Shown: one piece after another, positions 30,592 to 42,489 of the stretch | Layout of the letters: every line of letters starts with the position of its first letter | How positions within the stretch are numbered: position 1 is the first letter of the stretch | DNA from: Podocnemis expansa | Lineage: Eukaryota; Chordata; Testudines; Podocnemididae | Direction of reading: 5' to 3' | Length of the DNA: 64,000 bases | NCBI GenBank assembly: GCA_007922195.1 | Contig: ML682227.1 | Location: 446,881-510,880, forward strand | Notes under the pieces: generated by a model | What the model was told of the DNA's origin: nothing | The model's input: only the letters and a program-made list of their open reading frames with translations | The model's database searches: none | Position numbers and translations under genes: made by a program

Positions 30592-31380
30592 ATGGCTTTA
30601 CTTACTACAACCTTTGAAGCATATGATCATTCAGCAGCTTCCTGGCAGACATATATAGCCTGATTTCAAAATTTTATAATAGCAAACAACATAACTGATG
30701 AGAAGAAGGTACCAGTTTTTCTAATGGTCGTTGGAGTTAAGACTTATAATTTGCTATGTGATTTGCTTTATCTGGAGAAGTCAGAGCAGAAACCTTATGG
30801 GGACCTAGTGGAAGTTCTGGGAACACATTTTTCCCCAAAGCCACTAGTAACTGCTGAGAGGTATAGGTTCTACCAAAGGAACCAAGAGGAAGGTGAATCA
30901 GTTGTACAATTTGTAGCAGCTCTGTGGAAGCTGGCAGCACACTGTGACTTCAAGAACATGTTAGAGGAAATGCTGTGTGACAGGCTGGTGTGTGGCCTGC
31001 ACAGTGAATCAACATGAAAACGCCTATTGACTGAAGGTCAACTCACCTTGCAGAAGGTTGTGGAAATTGCAGTCTCCATGGAACGCGTCACCCAAGACAT
31101 GCAACAGATCAGGGTCAGTGTCCGTAAAGTATCCCTACAACCTGCCCCCAGGGCACCGGGGAGACAAGAATGTTACCGGTGTGGGAAGCAGGACCACCTC
31201 GCATCTGAGTGCCGGTTTAAGGAACTACTGTGTCGACAATGTGGTAAGAGAGGACACATTGAATGTGCCTGCAAACAAAGGAAGGGTGAACCAAACAGAA
31301 GAGGCAGACCTGAGAACAATGAGCCGTTGGTTTGGCGGACTAAGAGGGAAATTCTGCATGCAGTAGAGCAGAATACAGGT
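30592..31380 (+). pseudogene. Gypsy gag with two zinc knuckles
   Basis: The frame opens at ATG 30592, is broken by TGA at 30661 and 31015, and runs on into pol without a frame change. The first part resembles gypsy capsid: 'VFLMVVGVKTYNLL' followed by 'ERYRFYQRNQEEGESV' and a 'CDRLVCGL'-like stretch. Two CX2CX4HX4C zinc knuckles follow near 31171-31275 (Cys-Tyr-Arg-Cys and Cys-Arg-Gln-Cys), which would bind genomic RNA. The tandem knuckle arrangement and overall order fit the vertebrate gypsy elements annotated as K02A2.6-like. Confidence 0.75.
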
Positions 31381-34300
31381 GATCATAGTGACACCCAATT
31401 GGAAGATGAAGATGCCCTCCATATTTTGTCTATAACAGCTGGCCCACATAAATTCTGGGTAACACCTGTGTTGGAAGGCAAACCTACACGCATGGAACTG
31501 GACACTGGCACAGCAGTTTCATTAGTTTCTAACATTGTGTATGAGAAGGACTTTAGACATCTGCCACTTAAGCCGACAGTAGTCGTTTTGAAGACATATA
31601 CTGGAGAGACTGTTCCCCTATTGGGTACTATTGATGTGAAAGTAGAACTCAATGGACAGACCATAAAGCTACCACTGTTTGTGGTAAAGGGGAATTACCC
31701 AGCCCTAATGGGAAGATCTTGGATCAGGAAAATCCAACTCGATTGGTCACAAGTGCATCAATTGACTAAAGAAGAAATGAATCTAGGAGCGGTACTAACG
31801 AAACATGCTGCTGTTTTCGGTGAAGACTTAGGCAGTGTGAAGGGAATCATGGTGAAATTAAATATAAAGCCTGATTGACAACCAAAAATTTTGAAGGCCA
31901 GGATGGTGCCATTTGCCATCAGACCCAAGGTGGAAGAAAACTTGGAACGGTTAGTCAAAGAGGGAGTCTTGGTGACAGTTACTCACAGCCAGTGGGAGAC
32001 ATCCATTGTCCCAATAGTGAAGAAGGATGGCTCCATTCGGATTTGTGGAGATTTCAAGGTCACTGTCAATCCAGTGTTATGTGTAGAACAATATCCTCTT
32101 CCCCGCATTGAGGACATCTTTGCAGGTTTGGCTGGAGGACAAAAATTTAGCAAGATTGATTTGAGTCAAGCGTACTTACAGATGCATGTTGAAGAAGAAT
32201 CTCAAGCATTGTTGACAATCATAACACATAAGGGGTTGTACAGATACTGTCGTTTACCTTTCAGCATTACTTCAGCCCCAGCTTTGTTCCAAAGGGCAAT
32301 GGATCAGATTTTGAGTGGTTTATCAGGAGTACAGTGCTATCTGGATGACATCCTGGTCACGGGCAAAAATGAGGAGGAACACCTTACGAACTTGGAAGCT
32401 ACTCTGCAAAGACTGCAAGAGTATGGTCTACGTGTTCACAGAGACAAATGTAAGTTTTTCCAGCCCTCAGTTGAATATTTAGGACATATAATTGATGTTG
32501 ATGGTCTCCATAAGTCTCCAGCCAAGGTTAAGGCTATTGTGGATGCTCCGCTACCTCAGAACATAAGCCAACTTTGTTCTTTTTTAGGCTCATTAAACTA
32601 TTATGGCAAGTTTATTCCACAATTAGCAACGCTCCTGAAACCCCTACATGAGCTTCTGGGGCTGTAAAAGGCCTGGAACTGGACTGAAGCCTGTGATGTT
32701 GCATTTAATGAAGCTAAACGCTCACTGGTAAACTCTAAGGTTCTGACACATTTTGACCCATCCTTGCCCCTACAGTTGGCTTGTGATGCCTCCCCTTATG
32801 GAGTTGGGGCTGTATTGTCACATATTATGCCTTCTGGTGAAGAGAGGCCAATTGCTTTTCCTTCATGCTCCTTGACTAAGGCAGAAACTAAGTACGCCCA
32901 AATTGAACGCGAAGCGCTGGGCATTGTTTTTGGCGTTCGGAAATTTCACCAGTACCTGTGGGGAAAGAAGTTCACACTTCTCACTGACTGTCGACCCCTG
33001 ACATCAATTTTGGGGCCACACACAGGCATCCCACATTTGGCTGCTAGTTGGATGCAACGATGGGCATTGATACTTTCTGGATACACATATGAAATCAAGT
33101 ACAGGCAATCCTCTTTGCATTGCAATGCTGATGGCCTTTCAAGGCTACCCTTACCGGCACACCGTCAGGATTAGGGCCAGGAAGGAATCTTTTCCTTTGA
33201 ACAGGTGGAAAACACACCCATCATGGCTTCTCAAGTGAAGAAAGCAACACGGGTTGACCCAGTACTCTCACGAGTTATGGATTTCGTGATGCATGGAACG
33301 TTCTTACCTGATTCTCAGGTCTGTCCTGACCTCCGCCCCATGTGTCTAGGAGGACAGAGTTATTGACTCAATCCGGGTGTTTGTTGTGGGGTATGCGTGT
33401 CATTATCCCACCTTCATTAAGATCACGTTTTTTGGAACAGCTCCATTCAAGTCACTGGGGCATAGTGCGCATGAAAGAAATTGCACGGAGCTATTTCTGA
33501 TGGCCGGGCTTAGACAAGGCCATTGAAGAAACGGCTAGAGCTTGTACCTCATGCCAGAGCATCCGGAATGCACCTCAGTTGGCACCTCTTCACCCATGGG
33601 ATTGGCCTGAAAGGCCATGGCAACGTATCCATGTTGATTTTACTGGCCCATTTGAAGGATGTATGTTTTTAATTGCTGTGGATGCCCACTCAAAATGGCC
33701 AGAAGTCTCGGTAATGCACTACTACGGAAGCCACTATTCAGACCCTGCGTGGCTTTTTTAGTCATTACGGTCTTCGAGAACAGCTGGTGAGTGACAATGG
33801 ACCACAATTCATTTCTCAGGATTTTGAAACTTTTATGAAAGCCAATGGAATACATCACATCAGGTCAGCACCGTATCATCCTTCCACCAATGGACTTGCT
33901 GAAAGGTTTGTACAGACTATGAAGCAAGCTCTAAAATCTGCAAAGGGACGTTCACCTCTTCATAAGCATCTGGACAACTTCTTGTTGTCCTACAGAAACA
34001 CTCCACAGGCTACAACTAAGGCATCTCCAGCTTTTCTTATGATGGGACAGCAGTTGCGCTTGTGCTTTGATTTGTTGAAACCACGAGACACACGGCAAGT
34101 GGTTCAACGCCAACAGCAGGACCAGGTCAGCAGAAATTCACCAAGAACAAAGGGCCACACCTTCAGTATTGGACAGCCAGTTCTTGCACGAAACTATGCT
34201 TCAGGAGCTAAATGGGTCCCAGCAACGGTCATTGCCCAGACAGGACCTGTTTCCTACTCTGTCCAGACAGCGAGTGGCCTAGTTTGGCGATGGCATGTAG

Positions 34301-34614
34301 ATCAGCTGCTTCTCCATCATATCCACCCAGAAGATGCATCTCCAACAGACATATCTGACTTCACCCTTACTGATGATACAACATCAGAGCATGAAACTAC
34401 TATTTCTGTCTCTCCTGCTCCAGCCACCCCTTCAACGCCTTCAGCCTCCCTGGACCAACCAGACACAACATCGTCTCCAGTGCCGGCTACTTCCCCAGTA
34501 CCTGTGATCCCCCTCCCTCTCCCCCACCACCACCTTGTGGGGTGGGCACACCAGAAGTTCGCTGTAATCCACCTCGCAACAGAAGGCCTCCTAATCGGCT
34601 GGATCTTTAGCTAG
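31381..34614 (+). pseudogene. Gypsy pol: protease, RT, RNase H, integrase
   Basis: Protease: the LDTGTA motif near 31498. Reverse transcriptase: 31891-32660 with the catalytic YLDD at 32338-32349 and 'KIDLSQAYLQ' upstream. RNase H: 32764-33174, beginning with 'LACDASPYGVGAVL'. Integrase: 'HVDFTGPF' near 33616 (first Asp), 'SDNGPQF' at 33790 (second Asp) and 'HPSTNGLAERF' near 33880 (catalytic Glu). The C-terminus is Ser/Thr/Pro-rich with no chromodomain seen. Breaks: TGA 31876, TAA 32665, TAG 33172, a stop cluster at 33364-33560, and frame changes between about 33360 and 33787. The element cannot make an active Pol. Confidence 0.85.
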
Positions 34615-34743
34615 TGGTGACCCCCTCTTCATGGGGCAGAATAATTCCCCAGGGGTTCGCCGGAGATGGGGCAGTCTACCCTCATCTCCTAGTTTAGTTC
34701 TTATTCTTTTTTGGGGGGGAGGGCTTTATTTGGGGGGTGTTCA

Positions 34744-34760
34744 TTAGAGGGGGAGGAATA
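34744..34760 (+). other. Gypsy polypurine tract
   Basis: 'ttagagggggaggaata' directly before the 3' LTR, the plus-strand primer of the element. Confidence 0.75.
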
Positions 34761-34946
34761 TGTGGTGTTTTGGACTACCTAGGGTCATTGGGGTTGCCAT
34801 AGTGATAAATGCGAGAGTCGTTTAGTTGCTAGGAAAACCTGTCTGTCTCCTCTCTCTCTCTCAGTTCTCTTTCAATAAAGACTTCTTATACAGCTCTGAA
34901 TATGCTGTCCTCCTTATTGGATTATAATCTCCCTTAAAACTCTACA
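34761..34946 (+). repeat. Gypsy 3' LTR
   Basis: 186 bp with the same ends as the 5' LTR, followed by the duplication taggc. Six substitutions distinguish the two. Confidence 0.9.
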
Positions 34947-35085
34947 TAGGCAAAGCCTTAGTGTGGCCATGGGCCAAATTAGTCCAGACTAAGCTTCCTT
35001 AGTCTGAACTAATTTTGCAGTGTAGATATAGCTCTTGCTTGTTTTGCTGGACTAGACTAACATGGCTGCCCCTTTGGAACTTGGT

Positions 35086-35483
35086 ATGAAAGAGACTAGA
35101 GAAATAAATGGAATTATTAATTATCATTGCCTCAAATTCACGGTGCAAGTTCCTCAGCAAAATTACACATTCCCAGCAGCTCTCTCCTTATTTTTGACAA
35201 CCCAAACAGTGCTGTTCCAAAAGGCAATGAGTCAAATTTTCAAAAATACCGAAGAACTTTAGGAACCTCTGAGCCATTTTCAGAAGTAATTAGGCATTTA
35301 GGGGCAAATCTAGGTGCTTAACCACCACTGACTTCCTAAAATGTAGATTTTTAAAAGTGTTTAGGAATGTCTCTGCATACTATCATTGAAGAAAGAATCT
35401 GTCCTGGTGCTGTAGTACCATTGCTGCCGCTGTGCTGTTTAACGTCTGTAGTGTTGACATGCCCCCAATCTCATTGAATGTAA
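35086..35483. other. Short stretch with an interspersed repeat fragment
   Basis: 35255-35350 contains 'gagccattttcagaagtaat' and 'ggcatttaggggcaaatcta', phrases related to 35850-36060. No gene is seen. Confidence 0.4.
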
Positions 35484-35846
35484 GGGTGTGTTCACACAGC
35501 AGTCTTATTTCGAAATAACAGAGGTTGTTTCGAAATAAGAAAGGCCATGTTCACACGACGCACCGTTGTTTTGAAACAACTTAAACCCCATGTGGGGATG
35601 AAACAACATTGTTTCGAAATGATTGTTTTGAAACAATGCCGTCTGAACATGTTGTTTCGAAACAACGGTGACTCGTTTCAAAATAACTGTTGTCTGAACT
35701 TGCTATTTCGATTCCTGCTTTTTTCCTTAATTCGAATTAACAAGCTGTTAATTTGAATTAACTTATTTTGAAATAAGGAGTTATTTCGATACAACTTGTA
35801 TCGAAACAACTTGTATCGAAATAACCCCCTGTGTGTGAACATAGCC
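35484..35846. mobile_element. Palindromic Harbinger-like MITE, TAA target duplication
   Basis: It is the same family as 26548-26955: ends 'gggtgtgttcacacag' and 'ctgtgtgtgaacatagcc', TAA at 35481-35483 and 35847-35849, and an interior of 'gtttcgaaac', 'atttcgaaat' and 'aattcgaatta' words. It is 363 bp and non-coding. Confidence 0.75.
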
Positions 35847-35849
35847 TAA

Positions 35850-36060
35850 GTGGCTGAAAATGGGACTTAGCCACCTAGGTCCCTGAGGTGCAAACTCTCA
35901 AAAATATTTAGCCTCCTAACTTCCATTGAAATCAGCAGAAGTTAGAAGCCTGTATACATTTGGGCCTTAGGTCTTGCAAGATTAAACAAAGCAAGGTCTA
36001 AATACCTTTAAAAATCTGGGCCTAGGTACCTAGATCCTTTCTGACAATATGATTTGGTTC
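35850..36060. repeat. Interspersed repeat of the 'ccacctaggtccctgaggtg' type
   Basis: It contains 'cctcctaacttccattgaaa' and 'gggcctaggtacctagatcc'. Related pieces occur at 35255-35350 and perhaps 45940-46130. The family is unnamed and non-coding. Confidence 0.4.
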
Positions 36061-36149
36061 CTAAATCACTGATACACTATTGAACATTTTACTCAAACTT
36101 CTATCCAGGGAACCTTGTCAAATTAGTTGGCTAATAGAAACATATAGGC

Positions 36150-36183
36150 CACACACACACACACACGGGGGGGGGGGGGGGGG
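36150..36183. repeat. (CA)n followed by poly-G
   Basis: A short CA repeat passes directly into a run of about 17 G. Confidence 0.85.
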
Positions 36184-36865
36184 AAGAGGGGCAACATAAA
36201 AAGACACACTCCAGCAATACCATGTGTAATGTGTACAATGGAAGGAAAATTGAAAACATTTTTTCCTCAGTCCTGCCTCGATATTTCTTTTTTTTTCTTT
36301 TTTTTTTTTAGATTACACTGTGAATAAAGGCACAGTAAAATGCATTAATGGGCGATGAAAAAAGCTGCGCTCCTAGTAAACTAAGTAACATTCAATTGTC
36401 ATTTTCCTGTGAAAAAGCCACATTGATCTCGTGGGGTCACAGTGTCAAAATTGTGAAAGCTTGTGGTCACAAACAAAGCCAGGTGTTTGTTTAAATAATG
36501 GAAGAGCAGATGTATACACAGAGGCCAGTTTTTAGAATCAAACACCCAAGAGTATGTCAACACAATCTATTGAGCAAATAGGAGCAAGCCTGACAACCTA
36601 GTCAACAGCCTTGGGCCAGCAGAGCTCACATTTGAGCTATGTGAGTAAACAGCACTTGCAAGCTGTGGCTCAACTAGAGCTTGAGTTCTGAAGCTGAAGG
36701 AGTGAGGTTGGCTTCAGAGCCTACGTCCAGCCAGAGCCACAGAGTCAAAGCACTGTCCACACAACTATTTTTAAAGCATTAGCATGAACCTGAGACTCTC
36801 AACCTAGGATGAGAGTTTACTCCTGCTGGCTCCAGAATGCTTTGTAGACACATCTTACAAGGGAG
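36184..36865. other. Unassigned stretch
   Basis: No gene or repeat is recognised. The part from 36310 to 36500 is of even composition and free of obvious repeats. Confidence 0.4.
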
Positions 36866-37110
36866 TGTAGTCTTGTGATTAGAGTGGGATTCTAGGAGTC
36901 GGAGTAGTCTGGTTCTATTTCTTGCTCTGCCGCTGCCTCACTGTGTGGCCTTGGCAAGTCACTTCACCAGTTTGGTCCCTCAGTTTAGTCCATCAATAAA
37001 ATGGGGAGAATAATATTCACCTGCCTCACCTACTGGGAGTGTTGTAGGGCAAATGTGTCAATATTTGTGGTGTGCTTTTCATCTAAAAGGCACCATAGAA
37101 GTGCAAACTA
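36866..37110 (+). mobile_element. MIR-type CORE-SINE
   Basis: It follows the MIR order: 'gtagtcttgtgattagagtg' (tRNA head), 'ttgctctgccgctgcctcac', 'tgtgtggccttggcaagtca' (core), 'aaaatggggagaataatatt' and 'ctgcctcacctactgggagt'. This is an old amniote SINE. A shorter piece of the same type is present at about 38950-39030. Confidence 0.8.
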
Positions 37111-38273
37111 GTCAAACATAATTGGAAAGGCTAGATTCATCACTGCATCTATTTTGTGCCTCTGTAAATGCATTGATATCAATGAATTTATGCTGATGCA
37201 AAAGTAGAATAGTGCAGTGATGATACAGGCCTGAAAAGTCCAAACCTGTAGTCTGAGCACTAAAACCAAAACTGTAAATGTCTGAAAACTTAGGCCCACA
37301 TTCTGTTATCCAAGATTTTTCAGAAAATCATTTACAAGATTTTTGAAGTGAAGAAAAATGATTTATGTTGTCATTTTATTCACCATTTAGAAAATAAATT
37401 ACAATGCAATTTGACTTTTGTTTTTCTTGTGTTCAGTTTATGATGCTTTATTTTCTGTACGTATCTCAACTTGGTACATCTAACCAAATGCTGAACAATC
37501 ACTTAATCTAATCTTATCAATCTGTTATTTCAGGTATGTATACGCAGCTCTTTACTATAGTTAATAGATGAGTGCAACAGTTCTTGGGGTACTGTACTGT
37601 GACTTACCTTATTACTCTTTGCCTCCAGTGTGAAGGAGATTTGCTTGTGCTTTACCGGCTGTCAGATCCCTGACACCATCACTCTTTGCACCACCAAAAC
37701 TCTCTCTTCCAAGCTATGACAGCCCTTACTTTGCCTTGTAGGTTTAACGATAGGTTTACCTCAGTCACCAAGCTCCATTCAGCATTTCCCTATAGCATCC
37801 AGTTCTTTATCCATTGAATGCCCACAGAGAGACCAGATTTGCCATCCACAAGGGAAAAGTGGACACACCAGCTTGAATGATTCAAAGCAGGTTCAGGACC
37901 TGGCTTAATATCACAATGCTGAGGTATATTTATAGTGAAGGAAACGGTAAGTTTATTACCAAAGATTCAAGAGATAGTGAGCAAAGCTAATGGAAACAAA
38001 AGGTTACATATGAAATAAAACCACAACATGCTTTCTGGACACTAAATTTAACCTAAGAGACTAACTCACTGTCCAACAAAGTCTTATCTCACCCAGTCTT
38101 CTGCAACTTTTCTAGCCGCGGCTGCTTAGGATTCTGTTTTCATGAATGTAAACACACCACTCGTTTACTTCCTTGGTGCAGGATGATGGAATACCTTCTT
38201 TGTTCCCCAGACACAGTCCAGCAAACCTTTCCAGTGTCTCAAGATAAGGTTCTCTTCCTCTATTGTTGCCAAG
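37111..38273. other. Gene-free stretch
   Basis: Unassigned. The only frame of note (37108-37299, minus) has no support. Confidence 0.45.
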
Positions 38274-38540
38274 TTGCAAAGGGGTAGCTGTGTTAGTCTA
38301 TTGAGTGGTGAAAATTTTGGAGCTCACAAAAGCTTATGCCCAAAGAAATCTGTTAGTCTTTGAGGTGCCACGGGACTCTCATTGTTTTTTCGTGTTAGTC
38401 TGCTTCAGCAAAACAAGCAAGGAGTCCTGTGTGGCATTTAAAGACTAACAAATTTTGAAGTGTGATTTTCTCCCATGAAAGGCTATGCAATGAATAAATG
38501 TGTTAGTCTTTAAGTATTACAGGACGCCTTGCTTATTTTC
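38274..38540. repeat. Two adjoining Rep-T copies
   Basis: 38274-38395 is the 'ggggtagctgtgttagtcta ... aaaagcttatgcccaa' subtype. 38396-38540 is the inverted 'ttcagcaaaacaagcaagga ... aagactaacaaattttga' subtype followed by a second head. The two lie back to back. Confidence 0.6.
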
Positions 38541-39035
38541 CTCAGTTGTGTTTCTCTACTTGTTAGTTCTTTTCTGAAATTCTTACAATCCTTCATTTGC
38601 CTTCAGCTTAGATGGGTGATGGGAGACCCACTGTGAATGAGATAGTGCTTCATTTACATTTCAACAGAAAGACAGATAAATAACCATTCCTACCCTGACA
38701 GAAAACTTGTTCATGATACTTTGGTACAGACTTTGACATATTTTCACTATGTATACGAAACATCTTACATAGTAACTGTACATAGATCACACAATGATAT
38801 TACTCACCAGTGTGACCCCAGCTTCCATTTGAGATCTTCCATGATGTTCGTTTTGTGAAGCAGAATGTACACACCAAAATCAGGATGTCCCTATAACCCT
38901 GGGTCTTGTGTAACTCTGAGAACCTGGCCCAAGAATATAAGGTGAGGGAAGGAAAGGAAGTATGGTGCAGAGGTTAGACCAGTGTCCTGCAGCTTTCCAG
39001 AGTGTTTCTATGTGACCTTGGGCACAGCAATTAGG
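38541..39035. other. Unassigned stretch with a MIR-like piece
   Basis: 38950-39030 resembles the centre of MIR ('gtgcagaggttagaccagtg', 'tgtgaccttgggca'). The rest shows nothing recognisable. Confidence 0.4.
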
Positions 39036-39298
39036 ATTCTTCGAGTGCTGCTCACATCATTCAGTTACAGGTGTCTACGTGCTGCAGTGCACAGGAGGTT
39101 AGAAAGTCTTCAGCCTAAGCCTGTTAGGTCAGGGACAGCGGCCAAAGCTCCCTCCATGCCGCGACCACAGCTGTCTAGGTGACTCTGACCCTGACCTTGA
39201 CCCCCCCCACCAGTTCCTTCTTTCCGCCCTCAGTGACAGTATAAGAATAGCCAAAACTTGCGATTGCAAGTGCCTGTCTTCACTCATTCGTATTAGCA

Positions 39299-41557
39299 AT
39301 GCCAGGATTTAAGCCTTGTCCATCTAGCTATAAGGCCTTCCAGATCGATGATGCCCATGAGAAATGCCTTATGTGCCTCAGTGAATTGCACCTTGTGGAG
39401 AATTGCTCCATTTGTAAGTCCTTTAAGCAGTGAACATGCAAGTACAAGGAAAGGAGGCTGCGCAACCTGGTTCAGGAGCAGGCATCCCAACCAGTGCCCG
39501 ACAGACCTCATGTGCTAAGTTCTTTGTTGGCACCACTTGCAAACTCTGCACCAGAACCTATCCAGCGCCACTCTCCAGCTCAGAGTATGAAGCCGCGATT
39601 GGCATCTGACTCAGCACTACTTCAGAGCTGTCTCACATCAGCCCCAGCCACCCCACCAACACGGTTGGGTCTGGGACACCTTTTGGTACCATCGACCCCG
39701 TAGGCCCTGGTGGTGGTGAAGGCCTTGCTGCAGGTGCCTGTTCCAGTATCATCAAAGCAGGCCAGGTCCTGGGGCTATTGGCAAAGGAATGGTCTTGTAA
39801 AAGTCGGATGCTGACCCCAGTCTTGGTGTGGTCCAGTTCACTGGTTCAGCAAAATGGTACTGATTGCTGTTCAGGTGCCAAGAATTCCTGCTGGGACTCT
39901 TCGCGTGAGTGCTCAGTACCGTGCTCTCAAAGCTTCATAAGGGCTAGATCCTCTTCCACCTCTCCAGCCTCCTCCAGCACTTAACTGCGGTACTAAAGAG
40001 CCCTGAGGACTCTGGAACAGACCTCCGGTACCAACAGATGAGTGGGTAAGTGGCGCCAAAAGTGTCTGCTGACACCACAGCCTAGAAAGGAAGTTTCCCC
40101 GGTGACTTCGGGCTGTCTGCCTATGGCACTGACCCTGACTCCGCTGGTGCGGACAAGTCTGTCTAACTCTAGGAGTGGCGGTACAGGACCTGATGGAGAA
40201 AGGGGCTGGTCCCAAACCCGTAGGTCTGTGACTCTACCTTCATCCAATGACTGATCCCAGGGGTGAATAGCCTGGACAACTGATGACAACGCCAGCTCCT
40301 GGCACCAATCAGTACCGCCATTGACCCAGATGCCAGACTCATCGGACCTCTCTGACGATGAGCCTGATCCGCACTCTAGCCGATGTAGCAGATCACAGGT
40401 CCATTCCTCCTCCTCCCCGGATAAGGTAACCTTCCAAAGACCCTTGGCATACAGGGATGACCCCTGTACTCAGCAGGAACTGCTCCGACGCATGGTGGTA
40501 AACCTTAACTTGGACTTGGGGCTTGTTAAAGAGGAGTGTGACCCTCTGTTTGATGTCGAGGATGCTTCCCCTCCTGCAAGAGTCTCTGTACCCCTCCATG
40601 AAGGGGTCTATAGCATGGCAAGGGCATGATGGCAAACCCCATCATCAATCCCTCCAGTGTCTAAGCTCGCTGATCGGAGATATCATGTTCCCTCTGATAA
40701 GTTCTTGTTTCTCTTCTACCACCCTGCGCCAGGGTCCATGGTGGGCGACGCTATTAATCAGAGGGAAAGGCAGGGCCAACCAGGCTTTATGTCTATAAAT
40801 AAAGAAGCTAAGAAACTTGCCTTGTTTGGCAGGAAGATTTACTCCACCTCCACCTTGCAGTTATGCATTGCCAATCACCAAGCCCTCAGGGAGGTATCTG
40901 TTCAACCTCTGGAGGGCCGTGGAGAGCTTCCACAGTAGTGGCCCCAGGGAATGCCTGCAGGACTTTGAGACTGTGGTTGTGGAAGGGATTCTGGCCTCTT
41001 GGGATGCTTCTGATACAGCCTGATGCAACATGGCCTCTGCTGTTGCTATGAGGTGGGCAGCCTGGGTGCACGGGTCAGGTCTCTTCCAACAGATGCAGTT
41101 AATTATTCAGGACCTTCCATTTGAGGGGCCTGCACTTTTTGCCAAATCTACCAGCTCGAAATTACATGGGATGAAGGACTCTAAGGCTACTCTTAAATCC
41201 TTGGGCATGTACTCACCACCACTGGCTAGACTCTTGTTCCAGTCTCAGCAGCTTCAGCCACAAGCTCAGCAGCTGCAGCAGCAAACCCAAACCCAGGGTC
41301 CCTGCTTCAGGTCCTCCCAGTACCCCTTGCACCACTATCGGGGTCTGGATAGGGATAAGCCCTGTTCCAGCAAGGGCAAATACACCAGCCCTCTCAGACC
41401 AACCACCACGGGCAGGGTACTTCATGCTCCACAGGGCAAAAGCAGCATTTTTGATGGTCAGCCCGAGGACAGCAGGACCTTAACCCGAACCCCAGTCTTC
41501 AACAACTGCCTGGCCATGTTCTCTCATCGCTGGGCCAACATCATAACTGAGTGTTGA
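39299..41557 (+). pseudogene. DIRS A Gag-like region (ORF1)
   Basis: From ATG 39299 the frame carries the DIRS Gag N-terminal Cys motif CX2CX9CX2C (KCLMC ... NCSIC) and stops at 39431. Further pieces follow in several frames: an acidic 'SSDLSDDEPDP' region near 40330, a 'LFGRKIYSTSTLQLCIANHQAL' segment near 40830-40890, which is a conserved DIRS Gag landmark, and a Gln-rich tail near 41240-41300. Gag would coat the RNA. At least four stops or frame changes separate the pieces. Confidence 0.7.
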
Positions 41558-41650
41558 GTACCGGACATGGTCTCAAAGGGGTATTCCATGTAACTCAAGT
41601 CCATTCCTTGGGACAGAAAACCACCCCCTCGCTTAAACCTCCAGATCCGG

Positions 41651-42400
41651 GAACTAGACATGGTGCTGTGGAGAGAGTGCGACAAACTGCTCCCCCTTCG
41701 GGCTCTAGAAAGGGTCCCAAAGGGGCAGCAGGGAAAAGGGTTTTACTCCCAGTATTTCCTAGTTCCCAAACCCAATGGTAGCCTAAGACCCATTCTAGAC
41801 CTCAGAGCTCTAAACAAGCACATAAGGAAAATAAACTCATGTATGGTTTCTCTGCCACAGATCATTCTGGCTCTAGATTACGGAGATTGGTTCACAGCCC
41901 TCAATCTAAAGGATTCCTACTTTTGCATAGCTATAAGACACCACCACAGGAGGTTCCTCACATTTGTGGTAGGGGAGAAACTCTACTAGTTTGCATCCTT
42001 CCCTTCAGGCTCTCCCTAGCCCCCAGGGTGTTCACAAAGTGCATGGTGGCTGTCGCAGCACGTGCGCGACAACAGGGGGTAAGGATATACCCCTACCTGG
42101 ATGACTGGTTAATAAGAGGGAGATCAACAACCCAGGTCAAGCACAGCGTCAGGGTCACAAAACAACTGTGCAGATATCTGAGTCTCTGCATAAATCAAGA
42201 AAAGTCGAAACTCTCCCCAACTCAGGTTCATAGGACCCCTACTATACTCAAGAAGGGGGAGGGCTTCACTGCCCGCTTCAAGATTTTGGTCCATCGGCAC
42301 CATCATTGTGGAGCTGCAGGACTCCCAAGTGACTAGGGCCCAGTGTTGTCTCCAGCTCCTGGACCACATGACGACCTCCACCTCAGTGATAAGGACAGCC
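41651..42400 (+). pseudogene. DIRS A reverse transcriptase
   Basis: 'YFLVPKPNGSLRPILDLRAL' near 41755 is the fingers segment of DIRS RT. 'ALNLKDSYF' near 41900 carries the first catalytic Asp, and 'YPYLDDWLI' near 42090 carries the YLDD box in the form typical of DIRS. The frame changes at about 41985 and again near 42250. No protease or integrase is encoded, which is the rule for this order. Confidence 0.8.
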
Positions 42401-42489
42401 CGCCTGTGAATGAGACCTTTTCAACTTTGGCAAGCCACAGTTTTCCACCTCAAGAAGCAGCCCCTGAACAAGGTACTGTTGGTCCCTCC

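Larger units (their letters stand above)
30176..34946 (+). mobile_element. Ty3/gypsy LTR retrotransposon, complete but inactive
   Basis: The unit is 4,771 bp, with two 186-bp LTRs (TGTGGTG...CTCTACA) and the 5-bp duplication 'taggc' at 30171-30175 and 34947-34951. It has a serine-tRNA-like primer site, a purine tract, and one gag-pol frame in the order matrix/capsid-like region, two zinc knuckles, protease, RT, RNase H, integrase. No envelope. Gag and pol share a frame, so a single polyprotein is likely. I count six differences between the LTRs (about 3 percent), so it is older than the ERV. Stops and frame changes make it inactive. Confidence 0.9.
29883..35033. mobile_element. MITE split by a Ty3/gypsy element
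   Basis: The left arm begins 'gggtatgtctacatt' and the right arm ends 'gcagtgtagatatagct', an inverted repeat, with ctt duplicated at 29880-29882 and 35034-35036. Both arms carry 'agttcaaact' and 'agtctgaact' palindromic words. The gypsy element with its own 5-bp duplication lies between the arms, so the MITE (about 370 bp without it) is older. Confidence 0.7.
29745..35085 (-). repeat. Rep-T interspersed repeat, copy 6, split by MITE plus gypsy element
   Basis: The left part (29745-29882) has 'cttttaaagactgacaaatt' and ends 'gtgcccctagactcctt'. The right part resumes at 35034 as 'cttgcttgttttgctggact' and 'agactaacatggctgcccct'. The duplicated ctt at the junction marks the MITE insertion. 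The two parts contain both orientations of the repeat, as in other long copies. Confidence 0.65.
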
